DNA of 64,000 bases from Oceanicola sp. (GTDB taxonomy: Bacteria; Pseudomonadota; Alphaproteobacteria; Rhodobacterales; Rhodobacteraceae), in assembly GCA_017792405.1 (NCBI GenBank), contig CP051231.1, positions 2,048,458 to 2,112,457 of the forward strand. Reading direction: 5' to 3'. Position numbers and translations under genes: made by a program. This document shows, piece by piece, positions 26,040 through 34,886 of the stretch. Each line of letters begins with the position of its first letter. The first letter of the stretch is position 1. The notes beneath the pieces are model-generated. The model searched no databases. It was not told where the DNA came from and saw only the letters and a list, made by a program, of their open reading frames with translations.

Positions 26040-26737
26040 GCCGTCCTTCTCCCCTCAGTGTCTGTTTTGCGAAAGCGGATGTTGCTCGCCGGGCCAAGGC
26101 CGTGGCGCAGGCATAGCCAGATCACGCCGAGGCTGAGGATCAGCCAGATCCCGCCCCAAAGCACCGTGGCCCCTCCGAACTCCTCCGCCAGCATCCGCGC
26201 GTCCGATTGCAATGCACTGCGGCGGATCGTGTCATCGAAGATGTCGTATGGCACGTAAATCAGGCTCGTGAGGCCGATCACACGGAGCATAAGGTCAGCC
26301 GCCTGATGCGGCAAAAACCGCGCCACACCCAGCATGACGGCACCTGTGGCGAGGCAGAAAAGCAGTGCGAAGGGCGTTCTGATCCATAGGGCTGCCACCA
26401 GCAGGAGCAGCGCCCCGAATCCCGCCAAGATCGCCCTGTCCGCGTTGGTACGCAGAGCGGCCACCAACGCCAGCGCGCCGAAGAGCAGCGAGCCGAGGTA
26501 TCCCGCCGAAAGGGTGACGAACCGGTTGCCGCCCCGGATCAGCGCGTGCCCGCCTTCGCGCGGATCGAGCGACATTTCAACGATGCTGCCGCCGGTCAGC
26601 AGCCCGGCGAGGCCGTGAGACAATTCGTGGAGAAAGATCACGAGAATCCGCAGCGGATAGACCACGGGCGTGCGCCAGAGGGCGAAGACCAGCGCAAGGA
26701 TGAGCAGCAGTTGCCAGTGGCCCCGGAGAAACGACAT
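26027..26737 (-). CDS. M50-family metallopeptidase-like membrane protein
   Basis: A 236-residue polytopic membrane protein. HELSHG at about residues 38-43, inside the second hydrophobic segment, is an HExxH zinc motif of the M50/M50B peptidase type; about six membrane helices follow. Later the segment YVPYDIFDDTIRRSALQSDARMLAE resembles the second conserved region of M50B proteins, where an Asp would be the third ligand (shown here only in part). It ends inside the tRNA-Glu gene on the opposite strand, overlapping it by 13 bases. The role could be site-2-type proteolysis or a structural one; the substrate is unknown. Confidence 0.78.
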   Translation of the reverse strand: MSFLRGHWQLLLILALVFALWRTPVVYPLRILVIFLHELSHGLAGLLTGGSIVEMSLDPREGGHALIRGGNRFVTLSAGYLGSLLFGALALVAALRTNADRAILAGFGALLLLVAALWIRTPFALLFCLATGAVMLGVARFLPHQAADLMLRVIGLTSLIYVPYDIFDDTIRRSALQSDARMLAEEFGGATVLWGGIWLILSLGVIWLCLRHGLGPASNIRFRKTDTEGRRTAGTP

Positions 26738-26767
26738 GCCTCATGGGGCAGTGACCGGGGCGGCTTG

Positions 26768-27826
26768 TCAATCGCAGCCCTCGCCAATGCCCGGCAGATC
26801 GCTGGCATAAACGGTCACCCGCCCGCGGCCGCCCCGCTTGGAGGCATAGAGAGCAGTATCGGCGTGCTGCATCATCTCCTCGGCATCCGTGGTGGTGTAG
26901 AAGTCGCTCACCGTTAGGCCGATGGAACCGGAGATATTGCAAGTGTCGCCCTCGAAAGGGATCGGCTCTTCCAACCGGCTGATGATCCGCCGTCCAAGCG
27001 CGGCGAGCCGGTCGGGGTTGGAGAGGCCGACGAAGACCAGCACGAATTCGTCACCCCCGGCCCGCACGATCACATCTGAAAGCCGGGTCTCGGCACGTAG
27101 GATATCGGCCACCTCGCGCAGCACGTGGTCTCCTGCGGCGTGCCCAAGCGTGTCATTGACCGACTTGAAGAAATCGAGGTCGAGGTTCATCAGCCCGAAG
27201 CTGGCCTTGCTGGTGGTCAGTCGCTCCAGCACATCCTCCATCGCGCGGCGGTTTGCGAGCCCGGTCAGCATGTCGGATGACGCCTGTTTTTCAACAGCGG
27301 TCATCGCCCCTTGAAGCCGTTGGTTGAGCGCCTTCCACTCGTTGAGCGCCGCCGTCTTGGCCTCAACGAGGTAGAGCATCTCAACCGCTAGATCGGTGGC
27401 AGCGAAGTCGGCGTTAGTCAGGTCATAATCCTGCACCGCTTCGATGATGTTGAAGCCGAAAGAGAGGTTCACGATCAGCCCATGGTCGGCCGAGAGGGGC
27501 GCGACGAGGCCTGCCATGCCGGTGCGCGGGGCATCGCGAAAGGCCAGTTTCACCCGCCCGCCATCGGCACGGGCAAGGTCGCTGACGCGGGTCACACCGC
27601 TCGGGCGTTTGATCTCGAAAACCTCCAGAAACCTGCGCCCGGAAAGCGGCAGGTCGGGTCGGAGCTTTTGAAGGCTTGGCCCAGCGTGGGCGATATGGCC
27701 GCTGTGCCGGAGCTGCAGGTGCATCGGCATCAGCCGGTCCAGCGCCTCTTGCAGGATTGGCTCCAGAAATCCACCGCGAGCACTTGCGAGTTCACCAATG
27801 GCCCCGCGGCCTGGCTCGACACTCAT
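26768..27826 (-). CDS. HNOBA-type diguanylate cyclase
   Basis: A 352-residue c-di-GMP synthase. Residues about 65-150 (VFEIKRPSGVTRVSDLARAD, then LTNADFAATDLAVEMLYL) look like the HNOB-associated (HNOBA) domain. A coiled-coil linker (about 155-180) and a GGDEF domain follow. The active site GGDEF is at residues 257-261, with an inhibitory I-site RLSD at 248-251, so product feedback is expected. The start overlaps the stop of the H-NOX-like gene by four bases (ATGA), the classic two-component arrangement in which an H-NOX protein controls a partner cyclase. Confidence 0.9.
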   Translation of the reverse strand: MSVEPGRGAIGELASARGGFLEPILQEALDRLMPMHLQLRHSGHIAHAGPSLQKLRPDLPLSGRRFLEVFEIKRPSGVTRVSDLARADGGRVKLAFRDAPRTGMAGLVAPLSADHGLIVNLSFGFNIIEAVQDYDLTNADFAATDLAVEMLYLVEAKTAALNEWKALNQRLQGAMTAVEKQASSDMLTGLANRRAMEDVLERLTTSKASFGLMNLDLDFFKSVNDTLGHAAGDHVLREVADILRAETRLSDVIVRAGGDEFVLVFVGLSNPDRLAALGRRIISRLEEPIPFEGDTCNISGSIGLTVSDFYTTTDAEEMMQHADTALYASKRGGRGRVTVYASDLPGIGEGCD

Positions 27827-28428
27827 TCGGCACTCCCCGGCAGCTGCGCCTCGCCGCCAAGGTAGAACTGCTTCGCTTCGGCGAACTCGGGATCGAGGAG
27901 GTTTATGGTGATCACCTCGCGTCGCTCCATCGCGCCACCCAATTCAAGGAAGGCAAGTGCGCCGAAATCATCGGCCAGCGCGCGCAGAATCCCGGTCATC
28001 ACCGCGCCGAAGCCGCCCTGCCGTGCCGCGACTTCCAGCCGGAACCGCCCGGGCTCCAGCTCGGTCAGGTGCAGCTGCGGAAGTTCCAGCTCGGGCACGG
28101 CGAGGCGCGCGCGATCCGGCAGGTCATCGAGCGAATAAAGGAGTTCCAGAAAGCTCTGCCCGCCAAACCGCAGGAGCCTGCGGATGGCGCGGGTGTTTGG
28201 GTGGGTGACGAGGTAAGTGCCGAGATCCTCGAGAATATCCTCCACCGGCTGGCCGCGCATGCGAGAGAGCGCGGTCAACATGGTGAGCGTGACCTCATCT
28301 TCGTAGCTGAGCATGGCCTCGAAGCCAGAGGTGCCAACGCCCACCTCGGCACCGAGTTTTGCCCATATTTCAGGGCCGTAGATGTCGCGCACGAAGCACT
28401 GGACCGCGCGATTGATCAAGCCATGCAT
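27823..28428 (-). CDS. H-NOX (heme NO-binding) family protein, probably lacking heme ligands
   Basis: A 201-residue protein whose N-terminus (MHGLINRAVQCFVRDIYG) and centre (RLLRFGGQSFLELLYSLDDL) are diagnostic for the H-NOX fold, which senses NO or O2 through heme in well-studied members. By eye, the place of the proximal His (LDxxH) is occupied by Pro104 in LDDLP, and the YxSxR heme-propionate motif reads F-R-L-E-V at 129-133. So heme binding is doubtful, and this may be a diverged Rhodobacterales branch. It is translationally coupled to the HNOBA-GGDEF gene, which it presumably regulates. The promoter should lie in the 82 bases between it and the methyltransferase gene. Confidence 0.85.
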   Translation of the reverse strand: MHGLINRAVQCFVRDIYGPEIWAKLGAEVGVGTSGFEAMLSYEDEVTLTMLTALSRMRGQPVEDILEDLGTYLVTHPNTRAIRRLLRFGGQSFLELLYSLDDLPDRARLAVPELELPQLHLTELEPGRFRLEVAARQGGFGAVMTGILRALADDFGALAFLELGGAMERREVITINLLDPEFAEAKQFYLGGEAQLPGSAE

Positions 28429-28510
28429 AGCTGCACCCGTTTAACCTGTGACGCAGACTAGCGGGGGCGAGTTAACAAAGACCGAAGCGGAACCGGTCGC
28501 GCCGAGCGGC

Positions 28511-30070
28511 TCAGAAGTCGGTCGGTGCGCCGCCTTCTGCCTTCCGGCGGGCGACGAAACCCTCCAGCTCTTCGCGGATGTCTTCCGCCATCGGCGGCGG
28601 CTCGAATGTGTCGATGATCTGCTTGTAGAGCGTATGCGCGCGCTCCGCCGTCCAGACCCCGCCCTTGGCCTGCCACGCCTCGAAATTCGTCCAATCCGAC
28701 ACGATGGGTTGGTAGAAGGCGGTCTCGTAGCGGGCCTGGGTGTGGTCGATGCCGAAAAAATGGCCGTAATGGCCGACCTCGGCGATGGCATCCACCGCAA
28801 TATCGTCGGGCGTAGTCGCTACAACCGCAGGCTCGAAATAGCGCTGGATCATCTGGATAACTTCGCAATCCATGATGAATTTCTCGGGGCTGGCCACCAG
28901 CCCGCCCTCCAGCCACCCGGCCGCGTGGTAGACGATGTTGGTGCCCGATTGCACCGCCGACCAGAGCGAGTTGGAGGTCTCCCACATGGCCTGCCCGTCC
29001 GGCACGTTGGCGGTGCAGGCACCGGAGGCACGCATGGGCAGGCCGTAGAACCGCGCCAACTGGCCGGTCATCTGGGTGGCGCGCATGTACTCGGGCGTGC
29101 CGAAGGCGGGGGCGCCCGACTTCATGTCGACGTTGGAGGTGAAGGTGCCGATCACGCAGGGCGCGCCGGGGCGGACGTATTGAAAGAGGGCAATGGCCGA
29201 GAGCGCCTCGGCGATGGACTGCGCCACCGCGCCCGCCATCGTCACCGGCGCCATTGCCCCAGCCAGCGTGAACGGCGACACGATCACCGCCTGCCCGCGC
29301 CGAATGCACCGCAGGCAGCCGTCGATCATCGGCCAGTCGTGCTTGAGCGGCGAGGTGGAGTTGATGTTGGTATACATGTGCGGCTTGGCCTCGAACTCCT
29401 CGTCCGTCAGGCCGCAGGAGATCCGCACCATTTCCATCACATCCTCTACCCGCTCCGGCCCAAGGCTGTAGGCGTGCGCCACCTTGTCGGTCAGGGTGAG
29501 CTTGTCGAAGAGCACGTCGAGGTGACGGACGGAGGGGTGAATGTCGACCGGCTCCACCGGGTAGCCGCCGGCGAAGTGGATGCAGTTGAAATATTGGGTG
29601 AGCTTCAGAAGGTTGGCGCATTGCTCGCGGTTGCCGGGCACCTTGGAGCCGAGGGACAGATCCCAGTAATTGGGCGGCGAGGAGACATTGCCGAAGAGGA
29701 TGGCCTTGCCGCCGATGGGCAGGGTCTTGGCCGGATTGCGCGGGGTGATGGTGAACTCGGCAGGCGCCTTGGCAACCATTTCCATGACCCAGTCGCGGCC
29801 CATCCGCACGACCTGGTCCTCGACGGTGCAGCCCGCCTCGGCGAAGATCTTGCAGGCTTCCTCGTTGAGAAAGACGATGCCGATCTCTTCGAGGATGCGC
29901 ATCGCCCCTTCATGGATGGCCGCCACCCCCTCCGGCGTGAGCGGCTCGGTCGGCGCGTCGGTGTTGAGCGGGATGCGCCACGGCATCTGGTCCAGCACCT
30001 CCGGCCGGTTGCGGCGCGGGTTGGCGGCGCGGCCTCCGGCACGGCGGCGTTTAGCGGGCATGTCATCCAT
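28511..30070 (-). CDS. Trimethylamine methyltransferase (MttB) family protein, non-pyrrolysine
   Basis: A 519-residue TIM-barrel methyltransferase of the MttB superfamily; ATG 30070 with GGAG seven bases upstream. Family blocks include PLTPEGVAAIHEGAMRILEE near the N-terminus, ILFGNVSSPPNYWD, and GHYGHFFGIDHTQARYE near residue 440. No in-frame amber codon interrupts it, so it is not the pyrrolysine trimethylamine enzyme but resembles the branch that demethylates glycine betaine and related quaternary amines to a corrinoid protein. No corrinoid protein gene is adjacent. With sarcosine oxidase at 0.6-6.6 kb, it points to methylated-amine use, though the substrate is not fixed. Confidence 0.87.
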   Translation of the reverse strand: MDDMPAKRRRAGGRAANPRRNRPEVLDQMPWRIPLNTDAPTEPLTPEGVAAIHEGAMRILEEIGIVFLNEEACKIFAEAGCTVEDQVVRMGRDWVMEMVAKAPAEFTITPRNPAKTLPIGGKAILFGNVSSPPNYWDLSLGSKVPGNREQCANLLKLTQYFNCIHFAGGYPVEPVDIHPSVRHLDVLFDKLTLTDKVAHAYSLGPERVEDVMEMVRISCGLTDEEFEAKPHMYTNINSTSPLKHDWPMIDGCLRCIRRGQAVIVSPFTLAGAMAPVTMAGAVAQSIAEALSAIALFQYVRPGAPCVIGTFTSNVDMKSGAPAFGTPEYMRATQMTGQLARFYGLPMRASGACTANVPDGQAMWETSNSLWSAVQSGTNIVYHAAGWLEGGLVASPEKFIMDCEVIQMIQRYFEPAVVATTPDDIAVDAIAEVGHYGHFFGIDHTQARYETAFYQPIVSDWTNFEAWQAKGGVWTAERAHTLYKQIIDTFEPPPMAEDIREELEGFVARRKAEGGAPTDF

Positions 30071-30178
30071 GGCGTGGCTCCTGGGCATCTTGCCTCAGGT
30101 TGCGCGCGAGATCGGGGGCACAGTTTTCCGGATGCGACGCGTGATGTCGCAAACGGTGGACCGGGCGACGATTTCGGC

Positions 30179-30880
30179 TCAGGCTGTGGCCAGCCACTCC
30201 GGCAGGTGGCCGATGTGCGGCAGGACCACCGCGGCATGGGGCGCAAGCACCTCGGCGGGCGTGATGCCGGTGCAGACGGCCACGCAGACCATCCCTGCGG
30301 CGCGGCCAGCGTCCAGATCATGTGTGCTGTCGCCGATCATCACGCAGTGCTCCGGCGCGAGGCCCTGCGCATCGGCGAAGGCAAGGCACATGCCTGGCCC
30401 CGGCTTGGCGCCATGGCCACTGTCATAGCCCGCCACATAGGCGAAATGCTCTGCCACCCCGGCGGCGCGAAGGTGGGCATGGGCGGCGGCTTCGGCGTCA
30501 TTGGTCGCAATGCCCAGCACATGGCCCCTGCCCCGGAGCGTATCGAACAGTGTGGTGAGGTCGGTTGCCGGCACCTGCGGGGCCTCGGCGGCGGCGGTGT
30601 TGATCCGGTCAGTCAGCGCCCCTCGGTTCCAGCCCCTTAGCAGCGGCAAGACCGGCGCAATCGCCTCCTCAGGCGTTCCGGCAACGATGGGGCTCTCGGG
30701 CGAAAACTTAGCGGTTTCCGGATCGACCCCCATGGCTTCCGCCAGCCGTCTCGCCATTGCCGGGTCGCCCTCGGCCAACCCTTCGATGAACCCCAGCGTG
30801 AATCTGCCCCAGCTTTTCTGGTAATCGAATAGCGTGCCGTCCTTGTCGAAGAGCAGGCCCTTGAGCCGCGGCGCGCTCAT
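30179..30880 (-). CDS. HAD-superfamily phosphatase, phosphoglycolate phosphatase-like
   Basis: A 233-residue HAD hydrolase with the nucleophile motif FDKDGTLFDY near residue 10, motif II LGIATND near 120 and the acidic motif IV MIGDSTHDLDAGRAAGM near 180. The helical cap between motifs I and II puts it with Gph-like enzymes. The substrate is uncertain: 2-phosphoglycolate, another sugar phosphate, or a housekeeping clean-up role. Its ATG overlaps the stop of the DUF3572 gene (ATGA), so the two form a small operon that may continue into the MttB gene 109 bases on. Confidence 0.87.
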   Translation of the reverse strand: MSAPRLKGLLFDKDGTLFDYQKSWGRFTLGFIEGLAEGDPAMARRLAEAMGVDPETAKFSPESPIVAGTPEEAIAPVLPLLRGWNRGALTDRINTAAAEAPQVPATDLTTLFDTLRGRGHVLGIATNDAEAAAHAHLRAAGVAEHFAYVAGYDSGHGAKPGPGMCLAFADAQGLAPEHCVMIGDSTHDLDAGRAAGMVCVAVCTGITPAEVLAPHAAVVLPHIGHLPEWLATA

Positions 30881-31155
30881 GTCCAGCTCGGCATGTCGCC
30901 GCCCGGAAGTGCCATGCGCGCCTGCATCGGCACGCTGTATTTGAGCCCGGCGGCATCGCAGAACCCAGTGACCCACGCATCGTCCATCGCAAGAAAGTCC
31001 AACACCGAGGCAAGAAATTCAGGTTCCGCTGCCCGCGCCCGCACCTCGGCTTCGGAGACGCCGGTTGAGCCAAGAAACACAGGCAAAAGCTCGTCATTCC
31101 CGGCCAGCCAGGCGAGGGCCTGCAAGCCGATGGTCTCGGCGGAGTCACGATTCAT
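30877..31155 (-). CDS. DUF3572 family protein
   Basis: A 92-residue acidic helical protein typical of the DUF3572 family found in Alphaproteobacteria (ALAWLAGNDELLPVFLGSTG, then LASVLDFLAMDDAWVTGFC). No function has been established. It is the first gene of a leftward pair with the HAD phosphatase and is divergent from a PleD-like response regulator, with a 100-base AT-rich interval that should contain both promoters. In many relatives the same DUF3572/PleD-type neighbourhood occurs, which suggests that it is ancestral. Confidence 0.85.
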   Translation of the reverse strand: MNRDSAETIGLQALAWLAGNDELLPVFLGSTGVSEAEVRARAAEPEFLASVLDFLAMDDAWVTGFCDAAGLKYSVPMQARMALPGGDMPSWT

Positions 31156-31255
31156 TTTCTGGCCCCATTAACTTTTGGAAAGGTTTTTTTAACCATCTGC
31201 ATACAGACTGGCCTCTACAGGGGAAAGGCGCAGAAGCGCTCGGAAGGATCGTGGG

Positions 31256-32674
31256 ATGCCAGGGAAAATCCTGATCATTGATGACGTGCCCGCAAACCGG
31301 GTCGTCCTCAAGGTCAAACTCGCCGCCGCCTGCTATGACGCCGTCGCCAAGCACGGCGGGCAGGATATCGTGGCGCTGTTGCAGGGCATTCGGCCCCGTC
31401 TGGTGATCGTGGACGCTGACCACCCCGATGCGCCCGCGTTGCGCGCGATCGAGGCGCTGCGGGCCGATGCCGAATTCGGCACCCTGCCGGTGATCGTGAC
31501 CGGCGCGCCCTCTGACCGGGCCAACCATACCGAACTGATGCTCGCCGCCCTCGCCCGGGGCGCGGATGCCTTCCACCCCAAGCCGGTCGAAGATGCGCTT
31601 TTGCTCGCGCGCATTCGTCAGCTGTTGCGCCTGCGGGAAATTTCCGAGGAGCTGCGGCTGCGGGAGACCACAAGCCATGCCCTTGGTTTCGCCGAGGAGA
31701 TCGAACCCTTCGCCCGCCCTGCGCGGATCGCCTTGGTCGCGGGTGATGTGGAAACCGGACAACGCTGGCAGGAGGCTCTGAAGGGCCACTTTGCGCACCG
31801 GATCTCTGTGCTCGATCAGCATGCAGCCCTCGGGGAGCACGCGCCCGCCTTGCAGGATATTTACGTGATCGCATCGGAACTGAAGCGCGCGGGCGACGGA
31901 TTACACCTGATGAGCGAGCTGCGGTCGCGCCGTTGGTCGCGCCATGCGCCCTGCCTCATCGTCATGCCGGACAATGACCCGGCGCAGGCCGCCATGGCGC
32001 TGGACCTCGGCGCGGCGGACCTCATCGAGGAGCCGGTCGAGGGCCGCGAACTGGCGCTCCGCCTCACTGCCCTCATTGCCCGAAAACGCGAGAGTGACCA
32101 GTTGCGCAGGCGGGTGCGCGACGGGCTGAAGCTTGCGGTGACCGACTCGTTGACCGGGCTCTATAACCGCCGCTACGCGCTCTCGCACCTTGCCCGTATC
32201 CGCAACAATGCCGCCCTGAGTGGCAAGAGCTTTGCGGTCATGGTGCTCGACCTCGATCACTTCAAACAGGTCAATGACCGTTACGGCCATGCCGCAGGGG
32301 ACGAGGTGCTGCGCAGCGTGGCGAAGCACATCGCGGGCAACCTGCGCAGCGTTGATATGGTGGCCCGCATCGGCGGCGAGGAGTTTCTCGTCGCCATGCC
32401 CGACACCAGTGAAGAGGACGCCCGCCGCGCTGCGCAACGCCTGTGCCGCCTCATCGAGGCAGAGCCTATACCCCTGCCCGCCCCCGCCCGTGGCAGCCTG
32501 CGGCAGACCGTGTCCATCGGCGTGGCGCTTGGAGGCGGTGCGGGTAGCGACTGGGTCGATGAAGCAGGGGCGGAGGCGATGCTGGAAGCCCTGATCGACC
32601 AGGCAGATCGCGCCCTGCTGTCGTCAAAGGCGCATGGTCGAAACACCGTTACCCTTGGGCGCAACGCCGCCTGA
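31256..32674 (+). CDS. pleD: PleD-like response regulator diguanylate cyclase
   Basis: A 472-residue protein with the PleD plan REC-REC-GGDEF. The first receiver has Asp9-Asp10, the phospho-acceptor Asp53 (IVDADHP) and Lys109. The second (about 155-275) is degenerate and would act as a dimerisation adaptor. The cyclase domain has GGEEF at 373-377 and the I-site RSVD at 364-367, so feedback inhibition is likely. PleD controls the motile-sessile switch by making c-di-GMP on phosphorylation. Start ATG 31256 follows GGAAGG. It is divergent from the DUF3572 gene. The cognate kinase is not in the window. Confidence 0.92.
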   Translation: MPGKILIIDDVPANRVVLKVKLAAACYDAVAKHGGQDIVALLQGIRPRLVIVDADHPDAPALRAIEALRADAEFGTLPVIVTGAPSDRANHTELMLAALARGADAFHPKPVEDALLLARIRQLLRLREISEELRLRETTSHALGFAEEIEPFARPARIALVAGDVETGQRWQEALKGHFAHRISVLDQHAALGEHAPALQDIYVIASELKRAGDGLHLMSELRSRRWSRHAPCLIVMPDNDPAQAAMALDLGAADLIEEPVEGRELALRLTALIARKRESDQLRRRVRDGLKLAVTDSLTGLYNRRYALSHLARIRNNAALSGKSFAVMVLDLDHFKQVNDRYGHAAGDEVLRSVAKHIAGNLRSVDMVARIGGEEFLVAMPDTSEEDARRAAQRLCRLIEAEPIPLPAPARGSLRQTVSIGVALGGGAGSDWVDEAGAEAMLEALIDQADRALLSSKAHGRNTVTLGRNAA

Positions 32675-32751
32675 AACTGCTCTCCTCGGCGAGCGAATTT
32701 GCAACTGAGTGCTGCGCCATCAGAGTTCCGCACCGGCACGGTGCCTGATGG

Positions 32752-33906
32752 CTACAGCCTCGGCCCGAGCCGTTCCAGCATAGCAAGACACTGCGACAGC
32801 TGGGAAATTTCAAGGAACTCATCGGGCTTGTGGGCCTGCTCGATGGAGCCGGGGCCGCAGATGACCACGTCGATCCCGAGTTGCTGGAAGACGCCCGCCT
32901 CGGTGTTGAACGGCACCAGCGCGCCGCCGTTGGAGCCGGTGAGCGCGCAGGCCAGTGCGGCCGCCTCGCCGTGGGTCGCGGGCATGAGGCCGGGGGTGTC
33001 GCCGATGGTTTCGGTCGTGATCGCCGCCTCCGGGGCAACCTCCTGCATCGCCGGGAGCAATATGTCACTGATATAGCGCTGCATTTCTGTTCGGACGAAC
33101 TGCGCATCGGCGTCCACCACGGGGCGCATCTCCCACTGCACTTCGGCCTCGGAGGGGATCACGTTGTGGGCGAAGCCACCGATGAGGCTGCCGGTGTTGA
33201 TGGTGGTCCAGGGCGGCTCGAAGCGGCTTTCGGGCGGGGTGCGGGCCTTGAGGGATTCGCGCAGTTCCATCAGGCGGGCGATGTAGCGGGCGGCGTATTC
33301 GACGGCATTGACGCCAGCCGCCGGGTCAGAGCCGTGGCCACCGCGGCCGGTGAAGCGGGTGGTGTACTCGCAGCAGCCCTTGTGGCCCTCGACGACGCGC
33401 ATGGAGGTGGGCTCGCCGATGATGGCGAGAGAGGGCAGAATCTCGCGGGATTTCAGCTGTTCTGCCAAGGACTTGGCGCCGAGGCAGCCGGTCTCTTCAT
33501 CGTAGGTGAAGGCAAAGTGGAGCGGGCGGGTTTTGATTTGGGCGGCAAGCGCGGGGGCCATCGCCACGCAGGCGGCGATGAAGCCCTTCATGTCGCAGGT
33601 GCCACGGCCGTAGAGACGACCCTCGCGGGTGTTCATGGTGAAGGGATCGGCGGTCCAGGCCTGCCCCTCCACGGGGACCACATCGGAATGGCCCGAGAGC
33701 AGGATTCCGCCTTGAGCATCCGGCCCCAAGGTGGCGTAAAGATTGGCCTTTTCGCCGCAGTCGCTCCTCATCACCTCGACACGGGCACCCGCAGTTTCAA
33801 GCCGATCCGCCAGCGCGTCGATGCAGGCAAGGTTGCTGTCGGCGGAGACGGTGGGATAGGCCACCAGCTCGTCCAGGAGCGCAATCGTGTCGTCCAGCGT
33901 GGTCAT
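32752..33906 (-). CDS. argE: Acetylornithine deacetylase (M20 family)
   Basis: A 384-residue M20-type metallohydrolase. The dinuclear metal and catalytic residues are visible: SGHSDVVPV (His, Asp), RGTCDMKGF (bridging Asp), DEETGCLGA (catalytic and metal Glu), GEPTSMRVV, and the late His in EQAHKPDEFLE. The dimerisation insert (GRGGHGSDPAAGVNAVEYA) is present. ArgE cleaves N-acetylornithine; the family also includes close relatives with other acyl-amino acids, and no arg genes are adjacent, so the exact substrate is less certain than the fold. It lies between the LysR gene upstream and the convergent PleD-like gene. Confidence 0.87.
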   Translation of the reverse strand: MTTLDDTIALLDELVAYPTVSADSNLACIDALADRLETAGARVEVMRSDCGEKANLYATLGPDAQGGILLSGHSDVVPVEGQAWTADPFTMNTREGRLYGRGTCDMKGFIAACVAMAPALAAQIKTRPLHFAFTYDEETGCLGAKSLAEQLKSREILPSLAIIGEPTSMRVVEGHKGCCEYTTRFTGRGGHGSDPAAGVNAVEYAARYIARLMELRESLKARTPPESRFEPPWTTINTGSLIGGFAHNVIPSEAEVQWEMRPVVDADAQFVRTEMQRYISDILLPAMQEVAPEAAITTETIGDTPGLMPATHGEAAALACALTGSNGGALVPFNTEAGVFQQLGIDVVICGPGSIEQAHKPDEFLEISQLSQCLAMLERLGPRL

Positions 33907-33915
33907 GGCGCGAGA

Positions 33916-34800
33916 CTACGCCTCCGGCCCGGCCCCCGCCAGCCCGATCGGGCGCTCCCCGGCCAAGAGGGGCGCGTGGCGGGCGAAGAGGGTCGAGATG
34001 CGGCGGCAGACTTCGCGGATCTCGGGGCGGTGTCGGTCGTCATTATGGGTCACGAGATGTTGCCGTTCGGTTAACTCGTCGATCAGCGGACCGGCTCGGG
34101 TGAGGCGCGGGTCGGCGTCTCCGACGAAACAGGGCATGACGCCGATGCCTGCACAGCCGCGGACGAGGTCGTGCATGGTGGCCACGGAGCTTGCCCAGGC
34201 GGTGACCTGAACCGGCTGGCGCAGCACCCAGCGGGCGGCGGGGTGCATGGCATGGGCCTCGTCTACCGCGACCCAGCCTGCGCCCTCCGGATCGGCCATG
34301 TGACGGGCGCGGAAGGGTGCAAAGCGAAGGATTTGCAAGGGCTTGGAGGCGAGGTTGCCGCTTGTAGGTGGGGCGTTGCGAATGCCGATCTCGACTTCGC
34401 GGTGGGCGATGTCGAGCCGGGCTTCGGTGGTGCAGAAGGTGATGCGGAACGGGTGTTCGGGGCGCCAGAGCTCGGTGAAATGGTCGGCCATGAAGGCGGC
34501 GGTGGCGGTGCCGGCGGAGATGCGGACGGCGGGGCGGTTGCCTGCGGCGTCGAGCCATTGGTCGAGGCTCCGTGCGGCGGCGGCCATGGGCTTGACGCGG
34601 GCAAGGAGCCCCTGCCCTTCGGGCGTTAATTCGTAGCCATTTCGGGACCTTACGAAGAGTTGCAGGCCAAGCGCCTCCTCCAGTGCCAACATCCGACGGC
34701 CGAGGGTGGCGGGGCTAGCGGCGGTTTCACGCGCGGCGGCGGAGAGGCCGCCGGATTCGGCGATATGGAAGAAGAGGCGGAGGTCGTCCCAGTTTTGCAT
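33916..34800 (-). CDS. LysR family transcriptional regulator
   Basis: A 294-residue LysR-type regulator, ATG 34800 (MQNWDDLRLFFHI), chosen over an in-frame GTG at 34836. The winged helix-turn-helix covers residues 5-60 (SGGLSAAARETAASPATLGRRM). The effector domain follows, with PLQILRF, VRGCAGIGVMPCFVGD and a Leu/Arg-rich C-terminus. It ends nine bases before the argE-like gene and may regulate it, since the two could be cotranscribed, or the divergent small ORF at 34887. The inducer is unknown. Confidence 0.9.
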   Translation of the reverse strand: MQNWDDLRLFFHIAESGGLSAAARETAASPATLGRRMLALEEALGLQLFVRSRNGYELTPEGQGLLARVKPMAAAARSLDQWLDAAGNRPAVRISAGTATAAFMADHFTELWRPEHPFRITFCTTEARLDIAHREVEIGIRNAPPTSGNLASKPLQILRFAPFRARHMADPEGAGWVAVDEAHAMHPAARWVLRQPVQVTAWASSVATMHDLVRGCAGIGVMPCFVGDADPRLTRAGPLIDELTERQHLVTHNDDRHRPEIREVCRRISTLFARHAPLLAGERPIGLAGAGPEA

Positions 34801-34886
34801 TTTTGAAAAGAAGGCTCCGGTACCGGGCAATTCCACCCGTTCATTAAGGCCTTATCTTTTCAATAAAGCAACAATTGGAGGCCGAG

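Noticed and set aside
28511..30070. A pyrrolysine-containing trimethylamine methyltransferase
   Set aside because: The frame has no internal amber codon, and no pyl genes are visible.
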